Positions 1 through 12,589 of a stretch of DNA of 64,000 bases are shown one piece after another. How positions within the stretch are numbered: position 1 is the stretch's first letter; every line of letters starts with the position of its first letter. Where the stretch lies: positions 28,374,198 to 28,438,197 of the forward strand of contig NC_080571.1 of NCBI RefSeq assembly GCF_030247185.1. The letters run 5' to 3'. The notes beneath the pieces are model-generated. The model saw nothing but the letters and a program-made list of their open reading frames with translations, was not told the DNA's origin and did no database searches. The stretch is from Malaya genurostris (lineage: Eukaryota > Arthropoda > Insecta > Diptera > Culicidae). The translations under genes and the position numbers were made by a program.

Positions 1-532
1 TAACCCTCGGGGCTCTTGCCTTGATACCTTCGTTCATCATAGACGCTTCCGGTTCCGAATCCAGCTCATCCTCTGCCGATTGTTTCACCTGGTACGGAGT
101 TTTTCCCCACGCTTCGATGGTTCGCTGATGCATGGTCTGCTTCTCAGCCTTGGGTTGTTCATCTGTAGATTTCGGATCCTCTGTGGTGCTCACGGCTTCA
201 TCTTTTTCCACACTTCGTCGACTTCGTTTCTCAGTGCGCTGATGGTCGGGTTTCTTGGAGATATCCTCATAGTACGACGGTCTAAAGTGGCTCCTCAGTC
301 CCGGTGATTCCAGAACACGATACGGAACTTCTCGCTTGTCTCGAATCGCACGAGAGAAGAACGGTTCCAGCAGGCTACGTTGCTCGTAGAAATCATCTTC
401 CGGATTGATTTCCGTTCCAGCCGACTCCAAATCGTAGCCATCCAGAATTTCCATGTCCTCCGGAATATGCATCGACTCGCTGACGGCAACCGCCAGGGCT
501 AGCAGTAACGATATTCTTCGAAGGTGTGCCAT
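1..532 (-). CDS. Secreted, prohormone-like protein, N-terminal coding exon (partial)
   Basis: A 177-codon open frame starts at the ATG at 532-530 and runs uninterrupted off the left edge. Residues 1 to about 18 form a classical signal peptide: two Arg, then a Leu/Ala/Val-rich core. The mature part is acidic and polar and carries candidate processing sites: RDKR at residues 64-67 (furin type), KK at 93-94 and KRSRR at 102-106. These bracket a peptide of about 25 residues rich in Pro, Tyr, Arg and Ser. A splice acceptor (TTGTTTTGTTTCAG) ends at 547, so the exon begins at 546 and the gene has at least one upstream exon. I do not recognise the family. A neuropeptide or other prohormone precursor is one reading; an ordinary extracellular protein with basic clusters is another. 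Codon use is host-like, with no lesions. Confidence 0.72.
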   Translation of the reverse strand, partial: MAHLRRISLLLALAVAVSESMHIPEDMEILDGYDLESAGTEINPEDDFYEQRSLLEPFFSRAIRDKREVPYRVLESPGLRSHFRPSYYEDISKKPDHQRTEKRSRRSVEKDEAVSTTEDPKSTDEQPKAEKQTMHQRTIEAWGKTPYQVKQSAEDELDSEPEASMMNEGIKARAPRV

Positions 533-732
533 TTCCGGTTGCAAACCTGAAACAAAACAAGCAGACACTGGTTAAACTGGAATTTGAATTTAAATTAGAA
601 TTTGTATTCATTGGCATCATTTGACTATTGTAATAATTTTAAATCAAGCAGTTGAACAATGCTGTGGGCAATTAATCTAAATTGAAATCTGATCGTGGGA
701 AGCGGAAGACAAAAAAAGATGCAAATATACTT

Positions 733-1035
733 CATACACAGATAAAAATATTTTGTAAATTTACATCTTTTTAATGCACATATTTGGAGCAGGAAATTGA
801 ATACAAAGTTTCTTGACTTTTTGAATATACTGCAAAGACGAAACTTAGTTTTAAATTGAAAAATGGAAAACTAACACATTTCAATTTAGTTTTACATCGA
901 TGCTAGTGTTCAATCAAGTTTTCGATTCAACCAATGTCTACTTAACCTGACGAACGACCGCAACTATGTTAAAGCCAGGTATAAATAAACGCCATAAATT
1001 GAAATGATTATTGATTCATTTTTTTTCTGTGTATG
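733..1035. mobile_element. Small TIR element (MITE-like)
   Basis: The ends are inverted: CATACACAGATAAAA at the left and the complement of CATACACAGAAAAAA at the right. The interior is AT-rich and non-coding. No convincing target duplication is visible, so the assignment rests on the terminal repeats and the ~300 bp size alone. It lies just upstream of the secreted-protein exon, inside that gene's intron if the upstream exon is real. Confidence 0.5.
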
Positions 1036-1992
1036 CTAATAAAGGAAGAGGGATAATGACTCAAATGTAACTTTTAAATTTTCATCGAATGTCTTTCCAT
1101 CGACGACTGTTACTTTGATCAATATTGAATTTAAGGTGCATGGCTAACGAATACTGCATGCTAGGACACACTAAATGTGTTTTCATGTAAATGTAAGTGT
1201 GTTCAAGTGGTGGCTACTAAGTTTTCTAATCGCGTTTTAATTATACTTTCAAATGTTGTTAAAATTTGTTCCCATTTTCCGAGATATTGAAGCATGAATA
1301 TGAAGTATTCTTTAATTAATTTGCCCAATAACTATTAAGCTCATGAACATAAAAATATTCAACTTTCTACAACAATATGTATTTTGACAATTAAAATATA
1401 TTAGTAGAAAACTTACGATACGATGCGGTGCCTAAGTGTTGCTCTCAAAAAAGTATAATTTCAATGTGTATCAAAACAGTTATTTTGAGTGATAGTGCAG
1501 CTGTGGCAAGTGTGTGTTGATTAGAAAAAAGTGTTAGAAGGGTTATTAATTGAATATTGTTGATTCGCAAAACTTAAAAATGTTCAAGCGACGGATACTG
1601 CGAGTTTACCGCTCAAAATTAAACAATGTCAACTGTCAAAATCGGGAATTTCAAAATTTACGATATATATTACGTTACAATGTTTCTGAAAATCAAAGTG
1701 AATATGTTGCAATCCGATTTTCTAATAAAAGATTTTTGTGAGCACACAAAAATTTTAAATAATTTCAATGGCTGTACAATAAGAAAAAGAACGTAAAATT
1801 ATATGAATTTTATATACAAACGCATGGCAAAATAAACCAACTACAATTTAAAAATAATTGAATGCTTTATTTTTATTTTACAAAGCAATTAAGAACAAAA
1901 ACATGGGGGAGAGGTAGCGATTAGTGCTCACCTAAGCTTTTTGAAGTATTACAAAAATATGACTTCGATTATCGATAGAATATTAAAATTTT
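1036..1992. other. AT-rich sequence without recognisable gene
   Basis: No exon-like open frame, RNA gene or terminal repeat could be supported here. Short open frames are AT-biased and look accidental. Confidence 0.6.
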
Positions 1993-2168
1993 AATTTCAC
2001 AAATGGAGAACGGGTATAGCTTGATGGGTAAGTCGATGCCTTTCAAGCTGCCCACCTGGGTTCGAATCCCAACCCCGCACATAGGGCCAGAAAACTCTTC
2101 CGGCTCGAAGAGGTGAATGACCACAATGTTAAAACCTCTATAATCGAAACAAAAAAAAATTTCACAAA
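1993..2168 (+). mobile_element. tRNA-derived SINE with 11 bp target duplication
   Basis: The element (2004-2157) has a tRNA-like head with an internal pol III promoter: box A TAGCTTGATGGG at 2017-2028 and a perfect box B GGTTCGAATCC at 2059-2069. A tRNA-unrelated body follows and ends in an A-run. Identical copies of AATTTCACAAA flank it (1993-2003 and 2158-2168), as expected for LINE-mediated retroposition. Size and structure fit insect tRNA SINEs. It is not a functional tRNA, because no closing acceptor stem is seen. Confidence 0.88.
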
Positions 2169-5007
2169 CTTAGAATTATTTCGGAATGTATAGAATTCGA
2201 AAATTATTGGAATTCTCCATTAGTAAAATCCACTCAAAAATCTATCATATACTTGTTTACCAATTCAGAAAAAGTAGATTTACGAATTTAGCAAAAAAAA
2301 ATCTCACGAAATTAAGGAACAACTGTTTTTATCCACTTAATGGTGTAATGATGCCTTACTCATATCTCTCTTATGCTCATATAAAAAAGGTATTCTTCAA
2401 ACAATTTTGTTTGATTTTTGAAAACCATGAAAACTAGTGCATGAACTAGTGTAACCTACAGAATGAAACAGTTCTCAGATCGGTTAGGCCATCTTTCTCA
2501 GTAAAGTGAGTTCCACTATTCCAGGCAGAGTTCAAAATTGTCGCGCTTTCTCAATGAAAGAAACTATTCCAACAGTCTCATTTTCAATATTTTACTGTCT
2601 CATTCGTAAATGACCGACATCAGAACAAACGAAGAAAGACGAAGCATTCTCGTTTCTCATTGGAAGGGAGAATCAGCAGAATTTCAATTCTCATTCTTTC
2701 TTCGATGGGTTGAAATCTAATCTATCGCTTGGTTATAAAAAGTGACTAAAATATGCCAAATCGAAGTAATTACAGCCCAGAACTTCTTCGGAAACCAAAA
2801 CTACAACAAATTCGAGTACCAACAGTTACAACTTATTGTGAAACCTTTTTCTGTCAATTTTCACAGCTTTGGTTGAATATCGACACTGCATACTATGGGA
2901 TTTTCACTGAAAACTGCAAATGACTGAAAGAGTAAATGAAAGAAAAAAAGACACTTTGAAACTACTGTCCCGCTTATGTCATTGACTGGACATGGATTTC
3001 GTTCTCATAGTTTGCAAGCGAAGCTGAGAGTGACAGTAATTTCTTGTCATTTCCGTCTATTTTTCAGTCAATGAACATGACTTTTATTAGCTCTGATTCC
3101 AGGTACTTCTGAAACCCAATTTCGGCTTTGCAGCAGCCTTTGCGATTAGCACCAACAGGTTATCTACCTGCAGCTTACAGTTGTCTTCGTCTCGAAAAAC
3201 AACCTCTCCGTTTGAATGCTTTTTACTGAATGAAACCCTGCACTTTGTTACTTTTGTATATGAAATTCATACTATATAGAATAGGAGGGAACTGGCATCA
3301 CTGGAGAAGAAAACACAGTGCTTCTGTGTTGCTCTAATAAAAAGTGTTTTTTTCAGTGATTTTAGAAAGTTATAGTGAAATAAGTAGTTTAATTATTGAT
3401 TTTCAGTGATGGTGAAGTCGTGCTGAATAAAGGTTTGGTTGAGGGTGCGACTGGCGTGGTTGGAAGGATATATTTTACCACACAGGAATGACTGCCGCCA
3501 TACAAGGGAGTATTTTTTCTAATAATATATTTCTAAAGGGCTACGAAATGTATCCCTAAAGGGCTGTCATGCCAGATCTCTCTCAAACAGCGCTGCCAGT
3601 AATATCAATTTGTCTTTGTGCTATTTCCAGTAGTTTTTTTGTGGAATTATTTTTTATTTGTAGCTAATATTTTCCACTTGTTATAGCTTAGATTATAACG
3701 ACATTTATTCTGCCGTGTGTTGTCCAATCATGCATATTCCGGACAACAAGCACGTAGTCGTGATGGACGCAAACGTGTTGATACTCGAAGGGGATGAGAA
3801 CTAATGCGTTGTCGGATATGCCCCCATCACCTCATTTGGTATTTTCTAATCTTCTTTGTTACTCTCCGTTTTTTATTTTTAGCTTTGTTATTCTACGGTT
3901 CGCGTTTTTAGCGAATTTACTGACTTAGGCAAGCAAGAAGATAATTTTTCGGTAAAAGATACAAAGTCTACCGAAACAGTTAGAAAATTTAAAAAATAAA
4001 AATTCATAAAACAAGTTCTACAGATTGAATCTTTCATATGAGTTGTAATTCAAATTGCGTTGAATATTCTAATACTCCCTTTCATTCCTGAAACATTGGC
4101 CGATTCTTCAAATTCATCACAGGTAAAAAGTAGGAAGATGCATTTCTTTCTGGACAGGCCAGTTTTCAGGCTCTGTCCTAGGGATTCATAACCTAACATA
4201 AAGCACGTGAATTATGTTCGAACAATAGGTAATATTTAGCGTTTGAAATATTCGTTTGGGAAAGCAGACTCGACGTGGTTCAGGATCGCGTTTGGAATGG
4301 GTGCTCGTCTAAATGTGCGATGTCTACATGTTACACTTATTTCTAAAAAATTCGCGAAAGGTAGATGCATAAACGAGTGACTGCATACTCGACAGCCGTC
4401 TGTCCGGAGTTTTGTCAATTTCGGAGATTGACTGTTTTGTGCATTATATTGCCAGCACAAAGTAACACATAAAACGATAATACTTTAAAACATTCTTGGT
4501 AGCCGGCTACCCAGAGCAATAAACACATGATAACATTATTAAAACATTTACTAACAAAGTATCCTCTCCTGTGATGCATGTGGGAATGTAGAGGATTCCT
4601 CAGTTCTTAGTAGCAACATGCATCGAACTAACAATACAGTTTGCACAGTGTGAAACAATGTGTTATTCCCAAACATGTTACTTCAAAAAATCATTTTGCA
4701 ATCTCAATTGGTCCAGATCAATAACGGAGTAGCAACACACGGGCGGTCTCTAATGCTAATGAAATTCATACTATATAGAATAATAGTTTTTAACCAAAAA
4801 CATAACATATTGTTTATGATAGGATTTTCGTCATTACTACTACCATTATAATTAAACAGTAGGGTGCCAATATTTTGAAACCATCTTTAATTTCATAAAG
4901 AGCTAGGTGGGTGAGTGGTGCCGGCCGTCATCGGAAGTTATTTAGGAATTACCCTTGATTGTGCTAGGTAACATAACCAATTGTTACATTTCGGTTTAGC
5001 CTCGGCG
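2169..5007. other. Intergenic/intronic sequence with a 24 bp direct repeat
   Basis: No gene could be supported. The same 24 bp string (core GAAATTCATACTATATAGAA) occurs at 3260-3283 and 4759-4782, bracketing about 1.5 kb. It is too long for a normal target duplication and may mark an old repeat pair. The remainder shows no coding structure. Confidence 0.5.
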
Positions 5008-5049
5008 GTTTATGTTGAACTGCAGGTGGCATAACAATTCAACATAAAC
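5008..5049. repeat. 12 bp-stem hairpin
   Basis: GTTTATGTTGAA at 5008-5019 is followed after 18 bases by its exact complement at 5038-5049. The surroundings (4890-5070) look like the tail of a dispersed repeat, so this is probably part of a mobile element and not a transcription terminator. Confidence 0.5.
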
Positions 5050-5109
5050 TGCTATGCACTGACGAGTCTAAGAAGAAACGTAAAGATGATGGTAAAAGTT
5101 CGATAATTT

Positions 5110-5400
5110 TTCATTTTTAAAAATCACCGCACAATTTTTTTCTCAATTAAAAATTTCCTAAAATTGGCTGAAACGTTAAGATCTAGTGTCATCCAGAAAA
5201 AAATTTTTGAAAAAAATTCACCGAAATCGGAAATTTATTTTTTATGTCAAATATCTTAGAATTGCCTGAAACGTCGAGATAACACCAGATCTCCAGATGT
5301 TCGATATCGGAAATCTTAAAATTCAAAGTCCCAGAGTTGATTTTTTTTCAAAAAAAAATTCGAGATGACTCATGATCTCGACATTCGGTGAGGAAGCGCA
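5110..5400. repeat. Dispersed repeat, copy 1 (second copy 25845-26070)
   Basis: The stretch containing AAATATCTTAGAATTGCCTG and the following GTCGAGATAACACC is repeated with substitutions at about 25845-26070. Both copies are AT-rich and non-coding. The family is unidentified. Confidence 0.5.
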
Positions 5401-5492
5401 AGAAAGTCTAAATTAATCAATACCCAAGTATAGGGAAATCCAATCGTTTAGTGAATCTGGATGAGGTATTCAAACGATTGCTGTTAAAGTTA

Positions 5493-6131
5493 TACTATGT
5501 TCACACTGGCCGAAAATAACATGTTTTAACGATAGTAATATAAAGTTAAAACCGCACTGTTCACACTAAGAAAAATGGTTGTACCCATTTGCGTTGCCAG
5601 GTCATTTTTCCAAAAATATGTAGTCGGCGCAAAAATCTATCTGTATATCGGTATCAATATCTCTTCTACATAAGTAGTAGAAAAGGTGAGCGAAAAAAAG
5701 GTCCCACGACAACCTTTTCTCATGTCTATTCAAGCTAAAAACCAAAATCGGTACTTATCTGTGTGATCCGTGAATTATCGGTATTTTGGGAGTACATATC
5801 TGTATTGTGGTATAGAGGTCAGAATACCGAGAAATCGGTATACCTGGCAACGTTGGTACCAGTTTTCAGTTTTATTTTATTATGATTACATGGCTACTTT
5901 GATGGAAAACTGCTGTTGTTGAACAGCTTGTCAATTGACATAGTCGTAAAGAGTGAAGGAAAATGCTAGCAGGGCTGTGCTTAACTGACAATTCTATCAT
6001 ATTATTTCGGGAAAACATGTTTGAATGTGACGTTTCTGAATATGAAATAACGCAAAAGTAAAACATGTTATTTCGCTTAAAACATGAAATCGGAGTTATA
6101 ACATGTTTTAACTCATAGTGTGAACATAGTA
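5493..6131. mobile_element. 635 bp TIR element flanked by TA
   Basis: The element runs 5495-6129 with terminal inverted repeats CTATGTTCACACT and AGTGTGAACATAG. It is flanked on both sides by TA (5493-5494 and 6130-6131), the target preference of Tc1/mariner-type elements. Subterminally, AACATGTTTTAA occurs in both ends. There is no transposase frame, so it is a non-autonomous (MITE-like) element. Confidence 0.75.
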
Positions 6132-7660
6132 TTAGATAATCCCTGTAATAGCATTATCAAATAGAGTAACAACCAACGTGAGTGAACTTCATCTTCCCGA
6201 ATTTACACCTGAATTATTGTTAACACTCTAGAAGACAAAAATACCTTATTTTCATATATAGCTAATAAATGCCTCACATAACAGAGTATTTTTCAATAGA
6301 AAAACTCAACGTTAGAGCGCAATTTAAAAACAATTCGAAAAACATCTCCTCCGCCCTTTTTTTTAAAAACATGTTCGAAAGTATTTTCTGTCAAATGCAA
6401 GAAACGGTTTTTTTACATTTGCCTCAATGTTAGATATAGCAGTTTAAGAATAATCTGTTTTGGAACTAGTTTTGCTCGTAAATTCGGTTCAGAAAACGCT
6501 ACCTGAATGCGCCAATCATAAAAAAAATTGGTTTTAACAAACTCTAAAAGATGTTCAAAGATACCTAATACGAAAAGTGAAAAACAAAAAAGGTAGAGCA
6601 AACAATCTGATTTTTTTGAGGAACACCCTAAGTTGCTCTCTAAAAATAGCTGTAACACTAAAACCATTGGAGATACCACAATGGTGTCTTCAGCGAAGCT
6701 GCTCGACATAAGTTTATCTACAATTTTACCTAAGGATGCAGTCCACTATCTCAACACATCCGGAAAATAAACACCTTAATAATAAGAGCCACCCTAATAC
6801 CATGTACCCCAAAATATGGCTTATCTTTCACTGATCATTTATTTTGAAGACGTCATAGCTTTAAAGTGTGAATCTGGCCACTGCACAGTGGTCCGAAATG
6901 GGAAATTAGCGTGACAAAAATATTTTCACTATTAAATAATAGTTTTTTATAGTTGGTGTCTTCACAAAAGTTGTTTGTTATCAAATTGCGCTCCTTTTGA
7001 TGAGAAATGTCACTAGGGTGTTCCTCATTTAGATTGAAATCTGAAATCTAACTTTCTTAATTGAACTCAAAAATGATTTTGTTGTACAATATAGTTGTAG
7101 GAAATTTTATTTTGAGCAACTTTGCTGAAAAAAGTACATCTCTAGCTTTTCATTTGATCGAGTTACATCAATTTTCCCGAATAAAAGTAGGGTGGATCCT
7201 GAAAATTAACTTTTTTTGCTCTAACTTTTTTGTGAAACGTTCTACGGAAAAGTTGTTTTCAGAAGCGTTGTAGTACTAATCATTGCGCACAATTTTGTTC
7301 AACCAAGCTTTTTCATATGAGCTACCAGTAAAAAGTTATGATTATTTTTTCATCAAAAACTAGTCAAGCTTCAAATATCTATATTTATTAGATTCCAGAT
7401 CGATAAAAATGTATCATATGCGGTTCCTGAAAGGTCATAATATAAGTAAAAGTTTAAGAGAAAATTGAAAGGGTGTTATTTTTTCAACTTATTTAAATTA
7501 GTTTTAAAAATACCTTCAAAAAACTCAAAAACATTGCATAACTCTTAAACGCCTTAACGTATCAACATACTTCCTTCAGCAGAATAATAGTACCAAATTA
7601 GATCTGCAAGTGTTCCATACATTGCCCTTCCGAGAAATGAGAAGCACAAAAACTAAGACA
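6132..7660. repeat. Dispersed mosquito-type repeats, non-coding
   Basis: The region contains phrases such as GGTGTCTTCACAAAAGTTG and, inverted near 6680, GGTGTCTTCAGCGAAG, which point to decayed copies of one interspersed family in both orientations. Open frames here are short and unlike known proteins. No host gene is supported. Confidence 0.45.
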
Positions 7661-7679
7661 GACATTAAAAAACCATTTT

Positions 7680-7990
7680 GTTGATGTTACACCAATTAGT
7701 TAAATCATCCAATTGTTCTTCTAGGAACTCTGAGTCAGCTTGAATGAAATATTTTAAAGTCATCGGCGAACCATAATTTCATACATTTGATCGAAAAATT
7801 TAGATACAATGAAAATGTAAACAGTCCAAGGTGACATCCTTGAGAAACAGAGGTAACAGCAAATGGTGAGGTTGTACAGTGCGACCAGTTAGATATATCT
7901 TCTTTCGATTTCCACATTAGAATGGGAAAACGCAATGATATAATTATATCGAAAAGTTTTTGTAATTCCTGGTAACAGCTCTGCTGAAAT
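7680..7990 (-). pseudogene. Non-LTR retrotransposon reverse transcriptase fragment
   Basis: The minus-strand translation shows a degenerate RT core: a QGCHLGLFTFSLYLN block (family form is PQGSxLGP-type) followed by FADDFKIF, the YxDD active site with F for Y. A stretch around 7680-7730 matches the fragment at 50.3-51.4 kb at DNA level. Only a few hundred bases remain, without a tail or target duplication, so it is a dead relic. Confidence 0.65.
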
Positions 7991-8259
7991 AGCTATTTGT
8001 ACCACTCAAAATCGGAGAGCATAAAATCTAAATTTTGTCCTCTGAAGAAAACATTGGCCAAGGTGAAAATTCATTAGTTCGGCCAGCTCGACCAATTGCT
8101 GAAACGCTCGCCCATCCTCAATTTTTTAGGGTTCCATAAAACTCACAAGCTTCAAAAATTTGCAAAGAACAAATGTGAAATGATGTTTCTTGAAATTCAT
8201 TGCAGCAATTTTTACCTTTTTTATAAATATAAAAAATAGGTATAGAATTCGCTCAAACT

Positions 8260-9990
8260 TTAGAAAATATTTCCGAGGCCCGGAGGGCCGAGTGTCATAT
8301 ACCAATCGATTCAGCTCGACGAACTGAACAAATGTCCGTGTGTGTGTCTGTGTGTGTTGTCAACTAAGTGATCGAGATCTCAGAGATGGCTGGACCGATT
8401 TTGATCAAACTAGTCGCAAATGAAAGGGCTCCCCGTCACCCTGAACGCTATTGAATGGTTTTGAGATCGGATGTTTACTTTTTAAGTTATACGAATCAGA
8501 ACAAATTGGCTCAAGTTTTATGTCAAATTTTTTAGTTTTTTGACAGTATCTGTCACACTTGACCTTGAAAACAGATTATGTTTCTATACTTAGATTCCAC
8601 ACGGTAATAGCTATCGAACAAGCCATAGATTGTTGAAATCCGTCCATTTTCAACGGAGATATTGACATTTTTGTATAAGCGACTTTTCCCCCTATTCCAG
8701 CAGTAGGAGTTTTGAGCGCTGTCTGGCAAAGAAATGCTTGGGAGCAAAATAAAACACGATTTTTTATACTGTTACATACAATTGTTTCTAAGTACCAAAA
8801 AGACTGTGTGCAGCATCCTTTTTCATGACAATTTGCCTCGGACCGATTTTAGCACGGTTCGTTTTTGGCAACATAATCGTTCGAATATGGCATACATAGA
8901 TGATACCAGCATTATCGAGTTGGAAGTAATTCCATAATTATATTGATTTAAACTATTTACAGCAATAAATGCTGGAAGAACATGACTTCCATATACCGTA
9001 CGACTCAGTTCGTCGAGATCAGCAAATGCGTGTGTGACAAATAATTTCACTCAATTTTCTCGGAGATGGGTAAACCGTTTTCTACAAACTCAGATTCATA
9101 TGAAAAGTAATATACTTCCAAACAAGGTTCCTGAATTACGTTTGGATCCGACTTCTGATTGTGAAAGCACAGGATGATATGTGAAATGAAATTTCATTTT
9201 TCTCGTAGATGGCTGAACCGATTTAGATTCAAATGAAATCTACGAATCATTTATGATTCAAACAAAAGGTCTTAAAATCATATAAAACATCTTCCTTTTT
9301 TTCAGATCCGACTTCTGGTTTAGGAGATACAGGGTGATTAGTATAAAAATGTCCATTTCACATAAATTAATCAGGTTTATCGCGTTTGCAGATTTGGATA
9401 GTCGATTACCAAATAAATTTATTTCAGTTTAAGAGGTATTCGTTTTTGGATTCGGAATGTACCCCCAAATTTTAATTCGCACTACAATTTCTCAAAGATG
9501 TCTACGCACTCCTTTAGGTGAATTTAACTGATTTCGGCTACACCGATTTTAGAATTCCGGATCCAGTTTCGAATCGTTTCTCAAAGCTAAATCATTTTCT
9601 CAAAAAGGCCAAATCGAACTTCTAAAACCAAAATTCAAATTAAAGGACTTAAGGTCCTGTACAAAATTGGTGTGTTTTGTCCGATTCTGGAATTACAGAT
9701 GATGAGTTTTACCGGCTCTGGAAGTACCATAAATAATGACGAAAAACTCTAAAGTGGAACCGACTTCGACATCTCATGGAACGTTCAATCGATTGTCACA
9801 CTTTTAGATTCAAATTCGATCCGATTTGCAGTTTCGACATTACAGAGTAATGAGTGATTAAAATCTCAAATTGTCGCTTAAAACGACGGCAATTAAAAAA
9901 ATGTCATGAAAACTTTAACACCGAAGAATATTCATGCAAAAAACACATGCGGATTGATAAAAAAAAGGTATCATCTTACGGCTAGGTAGA
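8260..9990. repeat. Interspersed repeat family (GAGATGGCTGAACCGATT type)
   Basis: Several partial copies of one family lie here, recognisable by GAGGCCCGGAGGGCCGAG, CTCGACGA-rich text, GTGTGTGTCTGTGTGTG and GAGATGGCTGGACCGATT. Related copies occur at about 30630-30850, 52640-52800 and 61570-61745. The simple-sequence GT run is at 8338-8360. No reading frame is conserved between copies. I cannot name the family. Confidence 0.6.
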
Positions 9991-11550
9991 TTAAGAACGT
10001 TTTTTCATATGAAGCCGTTTATTCGATTTCGCACTGTGCCTAATTATGCTTTCTTTTTCAAGATAGTCGATGATAGTTCACCTCGAGTACATAAAATCCT
10101 TTTTATTGTGACAAAACAGTGTCGAACAGCTCTCTGGATCGTTGATGCGTTGTTTTGTTGCTTTTGTTCGATTGTGAACGACCCATTTGGAAAATACCTT
10201 TCATATGCCCGGGTTTTCGCGTAAGATCGTAGAAGCACTTCCAGTTGATGAATCATTTCAGCACATCTAATCTTACGAACTGTGATTTTGCGTTTACCCA
10301 TCGCTTGATTTTATTCGGACGACTGTTTCATTCCACGTTTGAAATTATAGAACCACAAATCTTTGTTTTTAATGGATCCGTGTGGGTAACACTTCTCAAA
10401 CCATTGCTGGACTTGCGGGGTTTTTCTTTTTGAAAAGTAATGTCTTATCAATACACAGAATTCGTTATTTCCATATTTTCATAAATGAATAAGTAACGCC
10501 ACTTATGTTTGTGGTACGATTGAGTTGATAATTTGACACATGCCATCTGAAGGTTGACACTTTCGAAAAATGAGGTGAGTTTGACATTACAAACGTCATC
10601 TCTGGGTCATTCCCGGGACTTTTTGAACAATGTGTTATGTACTTCCACGGCTGGAGTGGTAATGGATTTGTTTTGTGCGCCGTTCGATTCGCACGAGGCA
10701 CATTTTGACCGTTTTTAATTCGAGAAAATGCAGGGTGACACGCACGAGCTCATTACCTTCCCTCATCAACCCCAACAAACTAAACGGTCAAGGTAACTAA
10801 AGTTCTCAAAGAATTAATTTCGAAAATTCGCACACACGAATAAGTTTATACGGAACAAGGCAAGACTGCTTCCTAAATATTCAAAACAAATATTGGCAGT
10901 GATCTTGAAACGAGTTGAGAACACACAGTAGTTTCATGTCGTATTTAATATTTAAACGCGCAATTTAGTTTTATAATAAAATACCGAAAACGCTTCAAAC
11001 TTGGAACATGTTTCACCTGCTCTGGTCAATCGTAAACTCTGTACAAAAGAACAAGGGGAAGTAGTGAAACGGAAGGTTCCTGATATTCGCATTGCTTAAA
11101 AAAAGCATGAGTGTTGGAATAAAGACATAACTTGAATTTTGTTATGAAACATTTAAACTATTTACACTTATTTTACCAATTTTTGATCGTAACACCACCT
11201 CATCTGCTCACTAATCGATCGGGTTGATCCCGGATTGTATTTAACAATGATATATTGAAAAGTTCCCCACATGACTATATAATCTTGCCATGAATACATT
11301 TGCTCAAAGCCTTTTTCAGAAAGATGTTTTTAAGTAGCGAAACCCTCTTTTTGCGACTCACTGCCCACCTTTTAACGAATTCGAGTTTAATGCCCGTTGG
11401 TGGGCTGTAAGGACCAATTTTGGAATCCCTGAATTATACACTGTGTACAATTAAAGCAGATCTATTTGTGTCTTCCTTTTTATGTGTCCCCATATAACAT
11501 GAAAAGCTATCATATATTCCAACCCTGAAACTACAGGGTGAGCCATTGAA
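9991..11550. other. No gene recognised
   Basis: An 85-codon open frame on the minus strand (10301-10044) has a somewhat basic, coiled character, but no motif or splice signals raise it above chance. The rest is AT-rich non-coding sequence. Confidence 0.45.
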
Positions 11551-11559
11551 AGTGGAACC

Positions 11560-12000
11560 TATTTCTTGAAAATGATATCGCGTAAATGACCACCTTAAGC
11601 CTTTAGTACAAAACGTGTTCTTTTTTCGGCTTTTTCCGTCGTTTTGGATTTCAAATAACCTCTGAAAACAGTCTGTGGCATCAAATCGGGTGTTTCCGGG
11701 GGCTAGTCAAATGCACTGTTTTTCGATATGTATAGCATGTTGCACCGTCCTGTTGAAACCAGTAACCATTCAAACCATTTTCATGAACATCACAAATTCA
11801 TTTATCATGGCTCGATAATGATCGCCATTAACAGTTTTCGTTTTTCCATCATCGTCTTGGAAAAAAGCATGGAAAATAGTACCGTCATTTTTGCTTATTA
11901 ACATGATGATTTTTCGCCAAAAGTTGGCCTCGTTCTCGGCGTAAAGCGCGTTCTGTGGTAAAATGTCATTGGTCGATCTAAAAATTCTGTCAAAAGTTAT
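11560..12000 (-). pseudogene. DD41D-type transposase relic (copy 1)
   Basis: The minus strand, read in pieces across stops, gives NEANFW (from the family's SDEAHFW), then FFQDDDGKTKTVNGDHYRAMI and, further on, a basic C-terminal tail. The same order of motifs is seen in the copies at 38.7-39.4 and 59.2-59.8 kb. The QDGATxHT block is lost in this copy. It is a long-dead fragment of an IS630-Tc1-mariner superfamily element. Confidence 0.6.
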
Positions 12001-12034
12001 TAAGTTGCCGATGCTTCCACTTTAAATGACTCAT

Positions 12035-12223
12035 CTACCTACTAGAGATGATCGGTTTTCGAGTATATGCGCTCGAAACCTGACCAGATATTGGTTGAGT
12101 TCGGGTTCAGAAAAAATATGTTTGTCGGGTCCGGGTCGGGTGACGGGTGACGATTTTTTCATTATAAACAGGTACGGGTAGAGTTCGGGTTCAAAAATTT
12201 GGTCGGAAATCTCTACTACCTAT
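12035..12223. mobile_element. 173 bp hAT-like MITE with 8 bp duplication
   Basis: The element (12043-12215) ends in TAGAGAT and ATCTCTA. The flanks CTACCTAC and CTACCTAT match at 7 of 8 positions, the target length of hAT transposons. The interior is a cluster of CGGGT/TTCGGGTT motifs. There is no coding capacity. Confidence 0.78.
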
Positions 12224-12589
12224 TACGTAAAAACTGAGATGTCTGTGTACTAAGTTATTTTACTCACATCGATTTCTGAACTTTCTTCAGGTATATTTTT
12301 ACTCTTTCACTCGTTTTATCTCGTATAGAAGACGTTTCCGATCAGGTGACTATTTACTTGTGTGACCCCTCAATGTAAAATCCGTCATTGTATTGATGTT
12401 GAATAAACACACAAAACTCTGATAAATCATAAACACGTCAATAGCGTCACTTTCAATATTTGTAGTCTTAGAAAAACTAAACAATTAGGCTTCGCTCAAA
12501 ACAGTCCAACACTAATTTTCACTAGCCAAATTTCACCTACTTTCACCTAATCTGAACTTGCATGTGAAATTTTGTTTTACCTTTGCGAT

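Noticed and set aside
2010..2080. Functional tRNA gene
   Set aside because: Box A and B are good, but the segment continues into a SINE body with poly(A) and target duplications.
6880..6905. A second RSS-like element end (CCACTGCACAGTGG)
   Set aside because: The CACAGTG here is part of a short palindrome and I could not find a matching opposite end or target duplication.
10044..10301. 85-codon minus-strand frame as a possible transposase N-terminus
   Set aside because: It lies downstream of, not upstream of, the DD41D relic on that strand, and no helix-turn-helix pattern could be defended.
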